From positions 1 through 8,723 of the forward strand of contig JADLDX010000158.1 in NCBI GenBank assembly GCA_020846515.1: a stretch of DNA of 8,723 nt, read 5' to 3'. Every line of letters starts with the position of its first letter. Positions within the stretch are counted from its first letter, which is position 1. A model generated the notes under the pieces. The model was not told the DNA's origin and searched no databases. It saw nothing but the letters and a program-made list of their open reading frames with translations. This DNA is from Pirellulaceae bacterium. GTDB taxonomy: Bacteria; Planctomycetota; Planctomycetia; Pirellulales; Pirellulaceae. Shown here one piece after another: positions 8,286-8,723 of this stretch. The position numbers and the translations under genes were made by a program.

Positions 8286-8312
8286 GGGCATGTTCAGCAT
8301 GAGCTGATGCCC
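8286..8312. terminator. Hairpin after fkbM, probable terminator between convergent genes
   Basis: GGGCA (8286-8290) and TGCCC (8308-8312) enclose TCAGC (8294-8298) pairing with GCTGA (8303-8307), with loop ATGA and a three-base bulge TGT on the left arm. The structure begins 16 bases after the fkbM stop, in the gap shared with the convergent hydrolase gene. Only TT follows, so it is not a classic T-tract terminator. Confidence 0.45.
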
Positions 8313-8386
8313 TTCCGTCAGATCCGACCAGCGTATACCGCCGACCGCATTTTAAATGACTGTAGATGGTGGGCGTGAAGTTGCGT

Positions 8387-8722
8387 TTAGCGAAGATGTT
8401 TGCCGAAGAACCCCAGCACTATCGGACGCAAATCGCGTTGCTTGGGTTGCAAGTGAAACGTGTGCGGAGCGCCAGGTACAATCACCAGTTCATGCTCGAT
8501 ATCGGCTTGCTTGAGCGCGGCGGCCATGACCTGCGAATCGCGCACGTCGACGGTGGTATCTGCCGTACCGTGCATGATCATAACCGGTGGATCTTTTTTA
8601 TCTAAGTGCGACAGCGGCGTGACTTGCTTGCAAAGCTCAGGTGCTTCGGCGCAGTCGCGTCCAACCAAGGTCGCGGTCCATTTAGGCGTATCAGCGATGG
8701 GCCCGTAGAGGTCGATGACCGC
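8387..8722 (-). CDS. Alpha/beta hydrolase (esterase / dienelactone hydrolase-like), C-terminal part, truncated by window edge
   Basis: The last 111 residues of an alpha/beta-hydrolase fold enzyme. The frame is open through the right edge, so the ATG at 8668 is internal. The visible part begins AVIDLYGPIAD, the strand and loop typical after the nucleophile elbow in BD-FAE/esterase-like hydrolases. Then comes PPVMIMHGTADTTVDVRDS with the probable catalytic Asp (codon 8558-8560), and VPGAPHTFHL with the probable catalytic His (codon 8462-8464). The nucleophile serine would lie outside the window. Such proteins hydrolyse carboxylic esters or acetylated sugars, and in planctomycetes many are secreted, but the N-terminus that would show a signal peptide is missing. 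CPIC-type or other metal motifs are absent. It converges with fkbM across a 116-base gap. Confidence 0.85.
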   Translation of the reverse strand, partial: AVIDLYGPIADTPKWTATLVGRDCAEAPELCKQVTPLSHLDKKDPPVMIMHGTADTTVDVRDSQVMAAALKQADIEHELVIVPGAPHTFHLQPKQRDLRPIVLGFFGKHLR

Positions 8723-8723
8723 C

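Noticed and set aside
8387..8668. Stand-alone 93-residue hydrolase starting at ATG 8668
   Set aside because: Upstream codons to the window edge are open and encode the expected AVIDLYGP segment, so the gene is a truncated longer protein.

Overview
The window reads as chromosomal DNA of a free-living heterotrophic bacterium of moderate-to-high GC. The combination of large intergenic gaps, single genes rather than tight operons, a GH57 glucanotransferase, an FkbM methyltransferase and dispersed GCTAGC-centred palindromes suggests a planctomycete of the Pirellulaceae type. That placement is inference from general style and recollection. No rRNA or other phylogenetic marker is present.

Layout. 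(1) 2-1204, plus strand: the 3' part of a dihydrolipoamide acyltransferase (E2) gene, most like the E2 of pyruvate dehydrogenase, open at the left edge. (2) 1205-1362: a convergent intergenic gap with two hairpins sharing the CTTTCGC/GCGAAAG stem. (3) 1363-3468, minus strand: full-length methionyl-tRNA synthetase with a C-terminal EMAP/Arc1p-like tRNA-binding domain. (4) 3469-5069: a 1.6-kb divergent intergenic region without a convincing gene. Its core (about 3878-4385) is a dense array of GGGGACA/TGTCCCC and TGCTAGCA palindromic repeats, and a second palindromic element lies at 4764-4897. (5) 5070-7241, plus strand: a complete GH57 4-alpha-glucanotransferase-type enzyme. (6) 7242-7481: an inverted copy of the 4764-4897 element plus a strong hairpin. 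(7) 7482-8270, plus strand: an FkbM-family SAM-dependent methyltransferase. (8) 8387-8722, minus strand: the C-terminal part of an alpha/beta hydrolase, cut by the right edge.

The genes do not form one pathway. E2 belongs to central carbon metabolism, MetRS to translation, the GH57 enzyme to maltodextrin/glycogen remodelling and FkbM to an unknown O-methylation. Transcription units appear mostly monocistronic: E2 and metG converge, metG and the GH57 gene diverge, and fkbM and the hydrolase converge.

The least explained part is the non-coding repeat content: a REP/BIME-like array with several internal tandem duplications, and a pair of related palindromic elements in opposite orientation bracketing the GH57 gene. 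I see no transposase, CRISPR array, tRNA or rRNA, and no clear evidence of a new multi-gene system.
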